DNA of 64,000 nucleotides from G965207335 sp965207335 (GTDB taxonomy: Bacteria; Pseudomonadota; Gammaproteobacteria; PS1; Pseudothioglobaceae), in assembly GCA_965207335.1 (NCBI GenBank), contig OZ242267.1, positions 1,240,001-1,304,000 of the forward strand, in the 5' to 3' direction. Positions 54,146-63,563 of this stretch are shown piece after piece. A program made the translations under genes and the position numbers. The notes beneath the pieces were generated by a model that was given only the letters and a program-made list of their open reading frames with translations, had not been told where the DNA came from and searched no databases. Position 1 is the stretch's first letter, and each line of letters starts with the position of its first letter.

Positions 54146-55446
54146 CAATGCCTAAAATATGGCAGGACTGCTTAGATGAATTAAAAAAAATAATAAGCTT
54201 ACAAGAATTAACTGTTTTTGCACTTAAAATAAATGCAAGTCAAACAAAAAATAAATTAAAACTAGGTACTGTTGATAAATTCGTTTTTGATTGGCTGAAA
54301 AAAAATATTGACTCAAAAATAAGACCATTAATAAAAAAAATAGACAAACAAATAACAGTAACAGTTAGTAGTGCAGGAACAAAGGTTAATATAAAATCCA
54401 TTATAGAAAAAATAAGCACTCCACTTATTAAAGAATATACATTTGAAAACCTACTAGAAGGCGATGCTAATACCCTAGCCTATCGTGTGGCAAAATCTAT
54501 AGCAGAAGATGTGAGTAAAACAGAATATAGTCCATTTACAATATACGGAGAATCTGGTTTGGGTAAAACTCATATTCTACAAGCCGTAGGTGCTCTGGCA
54601 AAAAGTAAAAATCCTAATATAAACATAATATATGTTCCTCTTATAAGCTTTGTAGCTCATATAACAAATGGCATTAGGCACAAAAAAATAGATCAAATAA
54701 AAAAATGCTATCAATCTGCTGACTTATTGCTAATAGATGATATTAATCAAATAAAGGACAAAACAAAAAGTCAAGAAGAATTATTCCACATATTAAATTT
54801 TTTATTTGCTAAAAACAAGCAGGTTATTCTTACCTGTGATACTACGCCTTATGAGCTAAAAAAAATTGAAAACAGGTTAAGCACCAGGTTAAAACAAGGC
54901 TTAAGTATTGGAGTAAAAAAACCAGAATTAGAGTTAAGAGCCGCAATTTTAATAAACAAGGCTAAAAAAAGAAAAATAACACTAAATGAAGATGTGGCAT
55001 TATTTATAGCTAGTAAAATAGATGGTAATGTTAGAGAGTTAGAGGGGGCTATAAACAACTTAACTGTACATGTTAGGTTTAAAAAAAATAAAAACAGCAG
55101 TATAACAATAGAGGATGCAAAGGATGCTTTAAAAGATTTTATATCAAAAATCAAAAAAATTATTGAAATTGAAGAAATTCAAAAAATAATATGCAGATAT
55201 TATGGTATAAATATTAATAACCTAACATCCAAGAAAAAACACAAGGAAATAGTTTATTATAGACAAATGGCAATGTTTATTAGCAAACAATATACTGATT
55301 TAAGTTTACAAAAAATTGGTTTGGCTTTTAAAAGAGACCACACCACAGTTATTTATGCTGAAAAAAAAATAAAAAATAAAATAAAAAACGATGAAAATAC
55401 CAACAAAGAATATAAAAACTTATGTTTAAAAATAGAGGATTATTAA
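54130..55446 (+). CDS. dnaA: Chromosomal replication initiator protein DnaA
   Basis: 438 residues. AAA+ initiator that opens oriC. Domain I (IWQDCLDELKK) is followed by a short linker, Walker A G-E-S-G-L-G-K-T-H at 140-148, Walker B LLLIDDI, and domain IV with the DnaA signature F-K-R-D-H-T-T-V-I-Y-A. A start at 54148 (MPKIWQ), just after the bolA stop, is equally possible and would avoid the 16-base overlap. dnaN follows. Confidence 0.97.
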   Translation: MQQQITMPKIWQDCLDELKKIISLQELTVFALKINASQTKNKLKLGTVDKFVFDWLKKNIDSKIRPLIKKIDKQITVTVSSAGTKVNIKSIIEKISTPLIKEYTFENLLEGDANTLAYRVAKSIAEDVSKTEYSPFTIYGESGLGKTHILQAVGALAKSKNPNINIIYVPLISFVAHITNGIRHKKIDQIKKCYQSADLLLIDDINQIKDKTKSQEELFHILNFLFAKNKQVILTCDTTPYELKKIENRLSTRLKQGLSIGVKKPELELRAAILINKAKKRKITLNEDVALFIASKIDGNVRELEGAINNLTVHVRFKKNKNSSITIEDAKDALKDFISKIKKIIEIEEIQKIICRYYGININNLTSKKKHKEIVYYRQMAMFISKQYTDLSLQKIGLAFKRDHTTVIYAEKKIKNKIKNDENTNKEYKNLCLKIEDY

Positions 55447-55630
55447 TATTATTAACAACTGTTAAGAAACAATAAACTAACAAATATGAAAAAAACTAAT
55501 AAATATGAAAAAAACTAACAAAGGCTAACAAGGAAATTAACAAAAAATATAACATTAAGTTATTAATTTAATAAACAAAAAATACCTTATTAACAAAAAT
55601 AGCACAACTAATAGTAATAAATATAAACTT
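55447..55630. other. dnaA-dnaN spacer with a short direct repeat
   Basis: A-rich + strand. AAATATGAAAAAAACTAA occurs twice in tandem (55482-55499 and 55501-55518), with related ACTAACAAAG motifs after. No TTATNCACA DnaA box seen, so an origin here is not supported by box content, though the AT-rich tandem repeats resemble an unwinding element. Confidence 0.45.
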
Positions 55631-56734
55631 ATGGAAATAGAATTATTAACAAAAGAATTATTACCTGCACTACAAAAAGTAATAACGATAGTAGAAAAAA
55701 AACATAATCTACCAATATTATCACATGTATTAATAGAGGTTAAAAATAATAAGTTAAAACTAACAGCAACGGACTCAGAAATACAAATACAAACAATAAA
55801 TAAAATTCAAGAACATAAAGAGTTAGTGTTTACCTTATACGCTAAAAATTTAATAGATATTATTAAAAATTTAGCAATAAATACTAAAATAAACTTTAAA
55901 TTAAAAGATGATAAAATAAAAATTAGTTTTTTAAAAAATAAATATACACTAAATACTTTTAATGATAAGCATTTTCCATTACTACAAACAATAAAAGATT
56001 ATAAAACTATAACTGTAAGTAAAAATAAATTAAAAGATTTAATAGATAAAACTAGCTTTACAATTAGCAATAATGATATAAGAATATACTTAAATGGCTT
56101 ATATTTTGAAGCAAGTAATGACAAACTAACAGTAGTAGCAACAGATGGCCATAGGCTATCATTAGGGGTTATAGAGCAATTAAATAAAGACATAAAAAAA
56201 GAAACAGTTATCCTTCCTAAAAAAACAGTATTAGAAATACTAAAATTACTATCTCAAAACAAAAAAGAAACAAATATAGATATAAATATCTCAAATAGTT
56301 ATTTTAATATCTCATTTGATGAGACTACAATAACTAGTCAATTAATAAACAGTAATTTTCCTGACTACGAGCAGGTAATTCCAATAAATGACAATAAAAT
56401 TTCAATAGATAAAGAGCAATTAATAGAAAAATTAAAAGATGTAATACCATTAGTTGACGAAAACAAAAAAAGTGTAACACTAAACTTTAAAAATGATATT
56501 ATTTATATTGAAACTAGATCAGAAAAAGGTGATGCAAAAACAGAATTAACTATAAAAAAACAAGATAAAAATATTGAAGTAGTATTTAATATAAACTATT
56601 TAATAAGTATATTAGAAAAATTAATAACAAAAAATATAATTATTGCTGTGCCAGATAACGAAAATAAAAGTTATTTATTTACTAACGATAATAATAACGA
56701 TTATCAATATGTTATTATGCCCATGAAAATATAA
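55631..56734 (+). CDS. dnaN: DNA polymerase III beta sliding clamp
   Basis: 367 residues, standard size for three repeated clamp domains. KKHNLPILSHVLIEV near residue 22, TDGHRLSL around 175 and the C-terminal Y-V-I-M-P-M-K-I are characteristic. Very rich in Lys, Asn and Ile, reflecting AT pressure. Between dnaA and gyrB; recF is missing from the usual dnaA-dnaN-recF-gyrB order. Confidence 0.97.
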   Translation: MEIELLTKELLPALQKVITIVEKKHNLPILSHVLIEVKNNKLKLTATDSEIQIQTINKIQEHKELVFTLYAKNLIDIIKNLAINTKINFKLKDDKIKISFLKNKYTLNTFNDKHFPLLQTIKDYKTITVSKNKLKDLIDKTSFTISNNDIRIYLNGLYFEASNDKLTVVATDGHRLSLGVIEQLNKDIKKETVILPKKTVLEILKLLSQNKKETNIDINISNSYFNISFDETTITSQLINSNFPDYEQVIPINDNKISIDKEQLIEKLKDVIPLVDENKKSVTLNFKNDIIYIETRSEKGDAKTELTIKKQDKNIEVVFNINYLISILEKLITKNIIIAVPDNENKSYLFTNDNNNDYQYVIMPMKI

Positions 56735-56811
56735 AATAAATAGTTATTTCAAGCTAAATACAGTTAATTTATTATATAATATACAATTCATAATCTAATA
56801 CTCCCAATAAA

Positions 56812-59208
56812 ATGCCAGAAGAATACAGTGCAGATAATATTAAAGTTTTAAAAGGACTTGAAGCAGTAAGAAAAAGACCAGGTATGTATATAGGTGATAT
56901 AGAAGATGGTACTGGATTACATCATATGGTATTTGAGGTTGTTGATAATGCTATTGATGAAGCGCTGGCAGGACATTGTACTAAAATAAACATTATAATA
57001 CACAGTGACGATTCTGTATCAGTATCGGATGATGGTAGAGGTATTCCTGTTGACATTCACAAAGATGAAAATATATCAGCTGCCGAGGTTATTATGACAA
57101 TACTTCATGCTGGGGGTAAGTTTGATAATGATTCATATAAAATATCTGGTGGTTTACATGGTGTTGGTGTTTCTGTTGTTAATGCTTTATCTGAAAAATT
57201 AGAGTTAAACATATATAAAAATGGTGGTTTTTATAAACAAACTTATACTTGCGGTGTTCCTGATGCACCAATTAAAAAAATTAGCGATACAGAAAAAACC
57301 GGGACAACTATTCGTTTTAAACCAAATAAAGATGTTTTTACAATTACTAAATTTAAATATGAAACCTTAACTAATAGAATTAAAGAGTTAGCATTTTTAA
57401 ATAACGGTATTTACATAGACATATTAGAAGAGTCAAGTCAAAGAAAGGATGTATTTAAGTACAAAGGCGGTATTAAATCATTTGTTGAATATTTAAACAA
57501 AGCAAAAACTCCAATTCACCAAGATATTATCTATATATCTAGCGAAAAAAATAACATTGTAGTAAATGCAGCTATGCAATGGACTGATTCTTATAAAGAG
57601 GCTATTTATTGCTTTACTAATAACATACCTCAAAGAGATGGTGGTGCTCATTTAGCTGGTTTTAAAGGGGCATTAACTAGAACATTAAATCAACAAATAG
57701 AAAACAGCCATCAAGTTAAGAAAAAAGATATTAATATTACTGGCGATGATATTAGAGAGGGTTTGACAGGTATTATATCTATTAAAGTTCCAGACCCTAA
57801 ATTTTCTTCACAAACCAAAGATAAGTTAGTTTCATCTGAGGTTAGACTGCCGGTTGAGCAAATAATAAATGAAAAATTAGCAGAATTTTTATTGGAAAAT
57901 CCTAACGAAGCAAAGATCATTACTTTAAAAATAATAGAAGCATTTAGAGCAAGAGATGCTGCTAGAAAAGCAAGAGAAATAACTAGGAAAAAAGGTATTT
58001 TAGATTTAGGAGGGTTGCCGGGTAAATTAGCAGATTGTCAAACAAAAGATCCTGTTGATTCAGAAATATTTTTAGTAGAGGGTGAGTCAGCTGGAGGCTC
58101 TGCTAAGCAAGGTAGAAACAGAAAAACCCAAGCCATATTACCCTTAAAAGGTAAAATTATAAATGTGCAAAAAGCAAGATTAGAAAAAATCCTTACCTCG
58201 CAAGAAATAACAACACTAATTACTGCATTAGGTTGTGGGATAGAATCAGAATTTAATATTGAAAAACTTCGCTACCATAAAATAATTATTATGACAGATG
58301 CGGATGTTGATGGTGCCCATATTAGAACATTATTGTTAACATTTTTCTATCAACATTATCCAGAGCTTATAAAAAACGGCTACTTATATATTGCACAACC
58401 ACCTTTATATAAAGTTAAAAAAGGCAAGCAAGAACATTACCTAAAAGATGATTTAGAAATGAGTGATTATTTATTACAAGATTCTATTGATGATTGCCAT
58501 CTGTTTGTTAATGATAGCGCTCCTGCAATATCTGGTTTAGCATTAGAAAAAGTTATTAAAGAATATAACGATATTAATACAACGGTTAACAAATTATTAT
58601 ACAAACACAATAAAGAATTTTTACAAGCAATAATAAAAATAGCTCCAATTATAGATATTAACCACGACAATTTAATATCTTGGTGTGATAAACTAAATGA
58701 AAAAATAAATGCAGACAATAAAAATAATGCTAATAATCATAAAATATCTTACAATAAAGAGAAAAACACCATAACCCATAAATTATTTTCCTACGGGGTG
58801 GAAAATGGTTTTAGTGAGCTTTCGGTAGAGTTTTTTAAAACAGATAATTATGCGAAAGTAATAGATTTTTTTAATAACACAGCTAGTTTAATATCTGTAA
58901 ATGAGTCTTATTTAGAGAAAAAAGGCAAAAAAATACCAATAAAATACTTTTTAGATGTATTATCAATACTAACAGAAGATGCTAAAAAAAATCAATCATT
59001 CCAAAGATATAAGGGTTTAGGGGAGATGAATCCAGATCAACTTTGGGAAACAACAATGAATCCAGATAATAGAACTTTATTTAAGGTTGTGATTGATAAT
59101 GATATTTCTGCGGATAAAATTTTTAGCACACTTATGGGAGACGAGGTTGAGCCTAGAAGAGACTTTATCCAAGATAATGCCTTAACAGTAGGTAACTTAG
59201 ATTTTTAA
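56812..59208 (+). CDS. gyrB: DNA gyrase subunit B
   Basis: 798 residues. ATPase and TOPRIM subunit. GHKL motifs E-V-V-D-N-A-I-D-E-A, DDGRGIPV and GGLHGVGVSVVNAL, the TOPRIM L-V-E-G-E-S-A-G-G-S and MTDADVDGAHIRTLLLTF, and the C-terminal QRYKGLGEMNPDQLWETTM are all present, including the inserted domain found in gammaproteobacterial GyrB (about 560-700). Confidence 0.98.
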   Translation: MPEEYSADNIKVLKGLEAVRKRPGMYIGDIEDGTGLHHMVFEVVDNAIDEALAGHCTKINIIIHSDDSVSVSDDGRGIPVDIHKDENISAAEVIMTILHAGGKFDNDSYKISGGLHGVGVSVVNALSEKLELNIYKNGGFYKQTYTCGVPDAPIKKISDTEKTGTTIRFKPNKDVFTITKFKYETLTNRIKELAFLNNGIYIDILEESSQRKDVFKYKGGIKSFVEYLNKAKTPIHQDIIYISSEKNNIVVNAAMQWTDSYKEAIYCFTNNIPQRDGGAHLAGFKGALTRTLNQQIENSHQVKKKDINITGDDIREGLTGIISIKVPDPKFSSQTKDKLVSSEVRLPVEQIINEKLAEFLLENPNEAKIITLKIIEAFRARDAARKAREITRKKGILDLGGLPGKLADCQTKDPVDSEIFLVEGESAGGSAKQGRNRKTQAILPLKGKIINVQKARLEKILTSQEITTLITALGCGIESEFNIEKLRYHKIIIMTDADVDGAHIRTLLLTFFYQHYPELIKNGYLYIAQPPLYKVKKGKQEHYLKDDLEMSDYLLQDSIDDCHLFVNDSAPAISGLALEKVIKEYNDINTTVNKLLYKHNKEFLQAIIKIAPIIDINHDNLISWCDKLNEKINADNKNNANNHKISYNKEKNTITHKLFSYGVENGFSELSVEFFKTDNYAKVIDFFNNTASLISVNESYLEKKGKKIPIKYFLDVLSILTEDAKKNQSFQRYKGLGEMNPDQLWETTMNPDNRTLFKVVIDNDISADKIFSTLMGDEVEPRRDFIQDNALTVGNLDF

Positions 59209-59253
59209 TAACAATAACTAATTTTATAAATATCAGTCAAGGAATTTTAATCT

Positions 59254-60138
59254 ATGTCTAGTAAACACCCTATAATATCAGTAGTAGGTTCATCAGGTGC
59301 TGGCACTACTTTTGTTAAAAAATCATTTGAGAAAATTTTTAGTAAAAAAAACCTAAAACCAGTGATTATTGAGGGCGATAGTTTTCATAAATATCAACGC
59401 TCGGATATGAAAAAAGAGGTGAAAAAAAGTATAAAAAAAGGCAAAATATTAACCCATTTTTCAGAACATGCTAATTATTTTGATAAACTATATCAATTAT
59501 TTGATGAATATAGTAGAAATGGTACTGGTAAAAAGAGATATTATATTCATTCCAATGATGAGGCTAAAAAACATAATAAACACTTTGATTTAAAGCTTAT
59601 TGAAGGGCAGTTTACCCCATGGGAAGATATAGACCCTAATAGTGATTTAATGTTTTATGAGGGACTGCACGGCGGTGTAATAACAGATAGTGTTGATGTG
59701 GCATCAAGGGTTGATTTGTTAGTTGGAGTTGTTCCTAGTATCAATATTGAGTGGATACAAAAAATACAAAGAGATACCACAGAAAGACCATATACACCAG
59801 AGCAAGTTACTAATACTATCTTAGATAGAATGCCTGATTATGTTAAATACATAACACCTCAATTTGATAAAACCCATATTAATTTTCACCGCATTCCTTT
59901 GATTGATACTTCAAACCCGTTTAGAGCTCAAGAAATACCATCACCAAATGATTCTCTAATAGTAACAACAGTTCGTATTAATAGTATTAACTTAGAGAAT
60001 GTAAGAAAAACGCTACCAAAACAAGCACAAGCATTTTTACAAAATAACAATACTTTAGTTTTTAATGGTAATTATATGATAGATGTTATGGATAATATAT
60101 TAAGCCCTATTATTGATACCTTAATAGCAAATAAATAA
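59254..60138 (+). CDS. prkB: Phosphoribulokinase
   Basis: 294 residues, the length of proteobacterial (class I) phosphoribulokinases. It phosphorylates ribulose 5-phosphate to make the RuBisCO substrate. The P-loop is G-S-S-G-A-G-T-T-F (about 12-20), with EGDSFHKYQRSDM, Y-I-H-S-N-D-E-A, FYEGLHGGV and VEWIQKIQRDTTERPYT-like segments as in PRK. It follows gyrB closely on the same strand. Its presence is the main sign of Calvin-cycle autotrophy here. Some heterotrophs carry PrkB-like proteins, so RuBisCO elsewhere would be needed to confirm. Confidence 0.93.
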   Translation: MSSKHPIISVVGSSGAGTTFVKKSFEKIFSKKNLKPVIIEGDSFHKYQRSDMKKEVKKSIKKGKILTHFSEHANYFDKLYQLFDEYSRNGTGKKRYYIHSNDEAKKHNKHFDLKLIEGQFTPWEDIDPNSDLMFYEGLHGGVITDSVDVASRVDLLVGVVPSINIEWIQKIQRDTTERPYTPEQVTNTILDRMPDYVKYITPQFDKTHINFHRIPLIDTSNPFRAQEIPSPNDSLIVTTVRINSINLENVRKTLPKQAQAFLQNNNTLVFNGNYMIDVMDNILSPIIDTLIANK

Positions 60139-60234
60139 GCACGGTAATTAAGTACATACCAAAAAAGTCTACAATATACACCCTTTATACTAAAACAAGA
60201 TTACTAAATTAAACAATTAAGTTGGTTTTTTATT

Positions 60235-60263
60235 TTGTTACACACTTAATAGTATGGTAGAAT
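60235..60263 (+). promoter_or_regulatory. Promoter of the HMA-thiS pair, apparently leaderless
   Basis: TTGTTA (60235-60240), 17-base spacer, TAGAAT (60258-60263) with TG-n extension. Only seven bases separate the -10 from the ATG at 60271, and no Shine-Dalgarno is seen, so transcription would start at the start codon. Confidence 0.55.
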
Positions 60264-60270
60264 AATAATT

Positions 60271-60537
60271 ATGGAAATATATGTTGAAAATATTAAATGT
60301 TCTGGATGTACGACATTAATAAAAAACAAATTAAACAAAATCTATAACATAGAAGATGTTGTAATAGATGTAGAAAAAGGGCTGATTACACTTACTTTAC
60401 CAGAAAATAAAAGACAATCTATAACAAAAACCCTGCACTCATTAGGTTATCCAGAAATAAATAGTACCAAAGGACTAGATAAAATAAAAACTAAGGCAAA
60501 ATCTTTTGTTAGTTGTGCAGTAGGTAAAATGCAATGA
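60271..60537 (+). CDS. Heavy-metal-associated (HMA) domain protein
   Basis: 88 residues. The ferredoxin-like HMA fold has the metal site C-S-G-C at residues 10-13 and the usual V-x-V-D-x-x-x-G-x-x-T-L pattern and a C-terminal H-S-L-G-Y-P. A further conserved-looking Cys lies in the extended tail (SFVSCAVGKMQ), not part of the standard domain. Probably a soluble copper or other soft-metal chaperone. Its stop overlaps the thiS start (ATGA), so it is translationally coupled to a sulfur-carrier gene. Confidence 0.88.
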   Translation: MEIYVENIKCSGCTTLIKNKLNKIYNIEDVVIDVEKGLITLTLPENKRQSITKTLHSLGYPEINSTKGLDKIKTKAKSFVSCAVGKMQ

Positions 60538-60743
60538 ACACATTAATTATTAAATTAAATGGGGTAGATTTTAATGCATATAGTTATAGCATCTGTGCCG
60601 ATTTAGTACAAAAATTAGGCTACAAAAACCAAGCAATAGCACTAGAAGTAAATAGTGCTATCATACCAAAATCTAAACTATCAGTAACAAAACTAAAACC
60701 TAATGATAAGGTTGAAATTGTTAAAGCAGTAGGCGGTGGTTAA
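60534..60743 (+). CDS. thiS: Sulfur carrier protein ThiS
   Basis: 69 residues ending in A-V-G-G-G, the C-terminal Gly-Gly that is adenylated and thiocarboxylated to donate sulfur for the thiazole of thiamine. The beta-grasp pattern (LIIKLNGVDF, then LALEVNSAIIPKS) fits. It is coupled by ATGA to the HMA gene rather than to thiG, which is absent here. Another ThiS/MoaD-like role is possible. Confidence 0.92.
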   Translation: MNTLIIKLNGVDFNAYSYSICADLVQKLGYKNQAIALEVNSAIIPKSKLSVTKLKPNDKVEIVKAVGGG

Positions 60744-60961
60744 ATTTTTAAGACAACCGTATAAGGATATTTATTTGCATAGTAATTTTTAATATAATTT
60801 TTTCTTGCATAAATAAACAGTCTTTATTAGCGGTCTAACAATTTTTTATATGTGACAAGGATTTTAACTTTTACTAAGATTTATTTCCTTACCACCAACC
60901 TTATTATTTAATTAGGTATGCCTCAAATATATTACTAAAAGCAATACCGCTTATTAAATAT
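60744..60961. other. Intergenic region thiS / csp (convergent)
   Basis: No gene seen. AT-rich with TTGCATAAATAAACA (60812-60826), also present at 20187-20201 in another gap; no clear terminator. Confidence 0.35.
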
Positions 60962-61168
60962 TTAACTAATTATAGTTACATTTTCTGCTTGCAGTCCTTT
61001 TTCACCGCTACTTACTTCAAATGACACTTTTTGTCCATCTTCTAAGGTTTTATAACCATCTGAGTTAATATTACGAAAATGTACGAAAACATCTCCTTGC
61101 TCACATTCAATAAAACCAAACCCTTTTCTTGCATTAAACCACTTAACTGTTCCTGTTGTTGATGACAC
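60962..61168 (-). CDS. Cold shock domain protein
   Basis: 68 residues. The OB-fold RNA-binding motifs RNP1 K-G-F-G-F-I and RNP2 V-F-V-H-F follow the conserved G-T-V-K-W-F-N. Acts as an RNA chaperone. The start is GTG, chosen because AGGAGG lies five bases upstream and the residues before it do not fit the family. Confidence 0.95.
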   Translation of the reverse strand: MSSTTGTVKWFNARKGFGFIECEQGDVFVHFRNINSDGYKTLEDGQKVSFEVSSGEKGLQAENVTIIS

Positions 61169-61308
61169 AACATCCTCCTATAAAAAAAAACTACAAAATA
61201 CTACTGCTATTACAATATCAAAGCATAATAAAATCAACTGTTTTGATAAAAAACATGCTAAATAAAGCATATATGCTATTTTACTATAAAAAACCAAGTA
61301 AAAACAAC

Positions 61309-63321
61309 TTAATGATAAAAATGACGCACTCCTGTAAAAATCATAATAATTCCAGCCTCATTAACAGCTTTAATTACTTCTTTATCACGCATTGAGCCGC
61401 CTGGTTGAATAATAGCATTAATACCATATTTAACAGCAGTATCAACATTGTCTCTAAAAGGGAAAAAAGCATCAGATGCCATCACCGATGATTTTGTGCT
61501 TAAATTACCATTATCTGCTTTAATTTTAGCTATTTTAGTGGAGTATATCCTTGACATTTGCCCAGCACCAATACCGATAGTCATTTGATTTTTTGCATAA
61601 ACTATGGCATTAGATTTTACAAATTTTGCAACTTGCCAAGCAAATAATAAATCTTGTTGTTGTTTTTTTGTAGCTTGTTTTTCGCTAACACATTTAAAAT
61701 CATTAGTTGTTATGGTTTTTAAGTCTTTATCTTGTACTAACAAGCCACCATTTATACGCTTATAATCAAAGTATTGGGTATTTTTTTTAATATCACCACA
61801 AACAAGCACCCTTATATTTGGTTTAGTTATTAGTATTTTTTTGGCATTATTGTTAATACTAGGGACTACAATTACCTCAACAAATTGCTGGGTTATGATA
61901 GCTTTTGCGGTTTTTATATCTAACTCTCTATTAAACGCTATAATACCGCCAAAAGCAGAAGTTGGGTCTGTTTTATAGGCATTAAGGTAGGCGTCTAGGA
62001 TATTGTCGCTAGTAGCTACCCCAGATGGATTAGCGTGTTTAACGATAACACAAGAAGGCTTGGTAAATTGTTTTACACACTCCAAAGCAGTATCAGCATC
62101 GGCTATATTGTTGTAAGATAATTCCTTGCCTTGTATTTGCCTGCTGTTTACTATTGAGGTATTATTGTTATTATCCTCTACATATAACGAGGCGTTTTGA
62201 TGTGGGTTTTCGCCATACCTTAACTCTTGTTTTTTGCTAAGTTGTAGATTAATAGTGTTAGAAAATGACTTATCATCACCTCCTAAATAATTAGCAATAT
62301 CGCCATCGTATTTTGTACTATGTTCAAAAACCTTTAATGCCAAGTACTCTCTGGTTGTTAAAGTAGTATTTCCAGATTGTTTTATTTCTAATAAAACCTT
62401 ATCGTAATCAGCACTATCAACAATAACACTGACAAATTTATGGTTTTTAGCAGCAGCTCTTAACATAGCAGGTCCGCCAATATCAATATTTTCAATAGCC
62501 AGCTCTTTTGTGCAATCTTGTTTAGATATAGTTTTTGCAAATGGATATAAATTTACTACTACTAAATCAATAAGAATAATATTATGCTCTTGCATAGCAT
62601 CATAGTCCTTGTCTCTTCTTGCTAATATGCCACCGTGTATTTTAGGATTGATGGTTTTTATTCTCCCATCCATCATTTCTGGAAAATTAGTGTAGCTCTC
62701 AATATCTATAATATCTATACCATTTTTTTGTAAATGTTTTGCTGTACCCCCTGTTGCAAAAATTTTTATTTTTTTATCCTGTAAGCTTTTTGCAAACTCG
62801 GTAATACCTGTTTTATCAGACACACTAATTAAAGCATTAGTTATTTTATTAAGGTCTTCTTTATTATGCAAGCGGTAAAGGTGAGGATCATCAGGTGCAG
62901 TAACCTCCATACTCTCTTGAAAGCCCTTAACATAAGTATAAACCGCAATTATTTGCTTATCTATTATTAGGCCTTCACAAACTGCAATAGAGTCTTTTAA
63001 CTTAGCTATAGAAAAATTTTTATTGTAAATATAGGCTTTATTTAATAATGCAAAAATACTTGTCAAGTATTTTTTAGTATTAAACTTTGTAATTGTTTTT
63101 TGTAGGTATGGAATAGAAAAAACTAGTAATTTAATATCATCTAGTGCAGTAATTTTGATTTGATAACTCTGGCAGTATTTGCTAATATCATCTAACGAGT
63201 CAGCAAGAGCTACAAAAAATAACTCTTTTTTATTAGTTTTTATACTATTTTCATCAACTAAAAATGCAAATAACTCACTGGCAGTTTTAATAAAATCTTT
63301 TTCTTGCAAGTTAAAGCTCAA
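61309..63321 (-). CDS. purH: AICAR transformylase / IMP cyclohydrolase with N-terminal extension
   Basis: 670 residues as an open frame with TTG start, against about 520-530 for the family. The PurH homology begins at A-L-I-S-V-S-D-K-T-G (about 163), with FPEMMDGRIKTINPKIHGG and later RYGENPHQNASLY and PSCVIVKHANPSG. Residues 1-155 are not recognised: mostly helical, Lys/Ile-rich, no membrane segments. An ATG at 62910 (residue 138) would give a normal-sized PurH, so the extension may be a separate or decayed gene in frame. Part of the extension (63055-63155) is duplicated upstream. Confidence 0.9.
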   Translation of the reverse strand: MSFNLQEKDFIKTASELFAFLVDENSIKTNKKELFFVALADSLDDISKYCQSYQIKITALDDIKLLVFSIPYLQKTITKFNTKKYLTSIFALLNKAYIYNKNFSIAKLKDSIAVCEGLIIDKQIIAVYTYVKGFQESMEVTAPDDPHLYRLHNKEDLNKITNALISVSDKTGITEFAKSLQDKKIKIFATGGTAKHLQKNGIDIIDIESYTNFPEMMDGRIKTINPKIHGGILARRDKDYDAMQEHNIILIDLVVVNLYPFAKTISKQDCTKELAIENIDIGGPAMLRAAAKNHKFVSVIVDSADYDKVLLEIKQSGNTTLTTREYLALKVFEHSTKYDGDIANYLGGDDKSFSNTINLQLSKKQELRYGENPHQNASLYVEDNNNNTSIVNSRQIQGKELSYNNIADADTALECVKQFTKPSCVIVKHANPSGVATSDNILDAYLNAYKTDPTSAFGGIIAFNRELDIKTAKAIITQQFVEVIVVPSINNNAKKILITKPNIRVLVCGDIKKNTQYFDYKRINGGLLVQDKDLKTITTNDFKCVSEKQATKKQQQDLLFAWQVAKFVKSNAIVYAKNQMTIGIGAGQMSRIYSTKIAKIKADNGNLSTKSSVMASDAFFPFRDNVDTAVKYGINAIIQPGGSMRDKEVIKAVNEAGIIMIFTGVRHFYH
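63055..63155. repeat. 101-bp direct repeat, copy A (inside purH extension)
   Basis: Differs from 63554-63654 at two positions. Begins with the palindromic AATACTTGTCAAGTATT and lies within codons of the purH N-terminal extension. Confidence 0.92.
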
Positions 63322-63339
63322 AATTAAACAATGTGGTTT

Positions 63340-63501
63340 TTATAGCTTATACTTATCACTAAAATAAAAATTTATAAATTTAGAGCGATGATTATCCTTT
63401 TTTACAGTCTTTGTGTTAGTAGTTTTTTTCTTAAATAACTTTACTTGGTGTTTGATTTCAGAGACAACATCTTTAGATAACTCTTGTTTGTTATAATTCA
63501 T
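63340..63501 (-). CDS. 53-residue basic protein, unknown
   Basis: Starts MNYNKQELSKDVVSEIK and ends FYFSDKYKL; very lysine-rich, no membrane segment, not recognised. Support comes from a good Shine-Dalgarno (GAGAGGAAA directly before the ATG at 63501) and an extended -10 about 32 bases upstream of the ATG. It lies between fis and purH on the same strand, 18 bases before the purH frame, and could be a leader gene of purH. Confidence 0.55.
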   Translation of the reverse strand: MNYNKQELSKDVVSEIKHQVKLFKKKTTNTKTVKKDNHRSKFINFYFSDKYKL

Positions 63502-63540
63502 TTTCCTCTCACTTTACCGGTAATTTTTTAACACCGCTTA

Positions 63541-63563
63541 ATTATACCATATTAATACTTGTC
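63541..63563 (-). promoter_or_regulatory. Predicted promoter upstream of the 53-residue ORF and purH
   Basis: On the minus strand TATAAT (63541-63546) with TG-n extension is preceded by TTGACA inside the duplicated 101-bp segment. The spacer is only about 13 bases, so the extended -10 probably does most of the work. The duplication thus forms part of the promoter. Confidence 0.45.

Noticed and set aside
55447..55630. Chromosomal origin at the dnaA-dnaN spacer
   Set aside because: No DnaA boxes seen; kept only as a possibility.
61156..61395. 79-codon + strand open frame opposite csp and the purH end
   Set aside because: Low-complexity sequence overlapping two real genes on the other strand; no supporting features.
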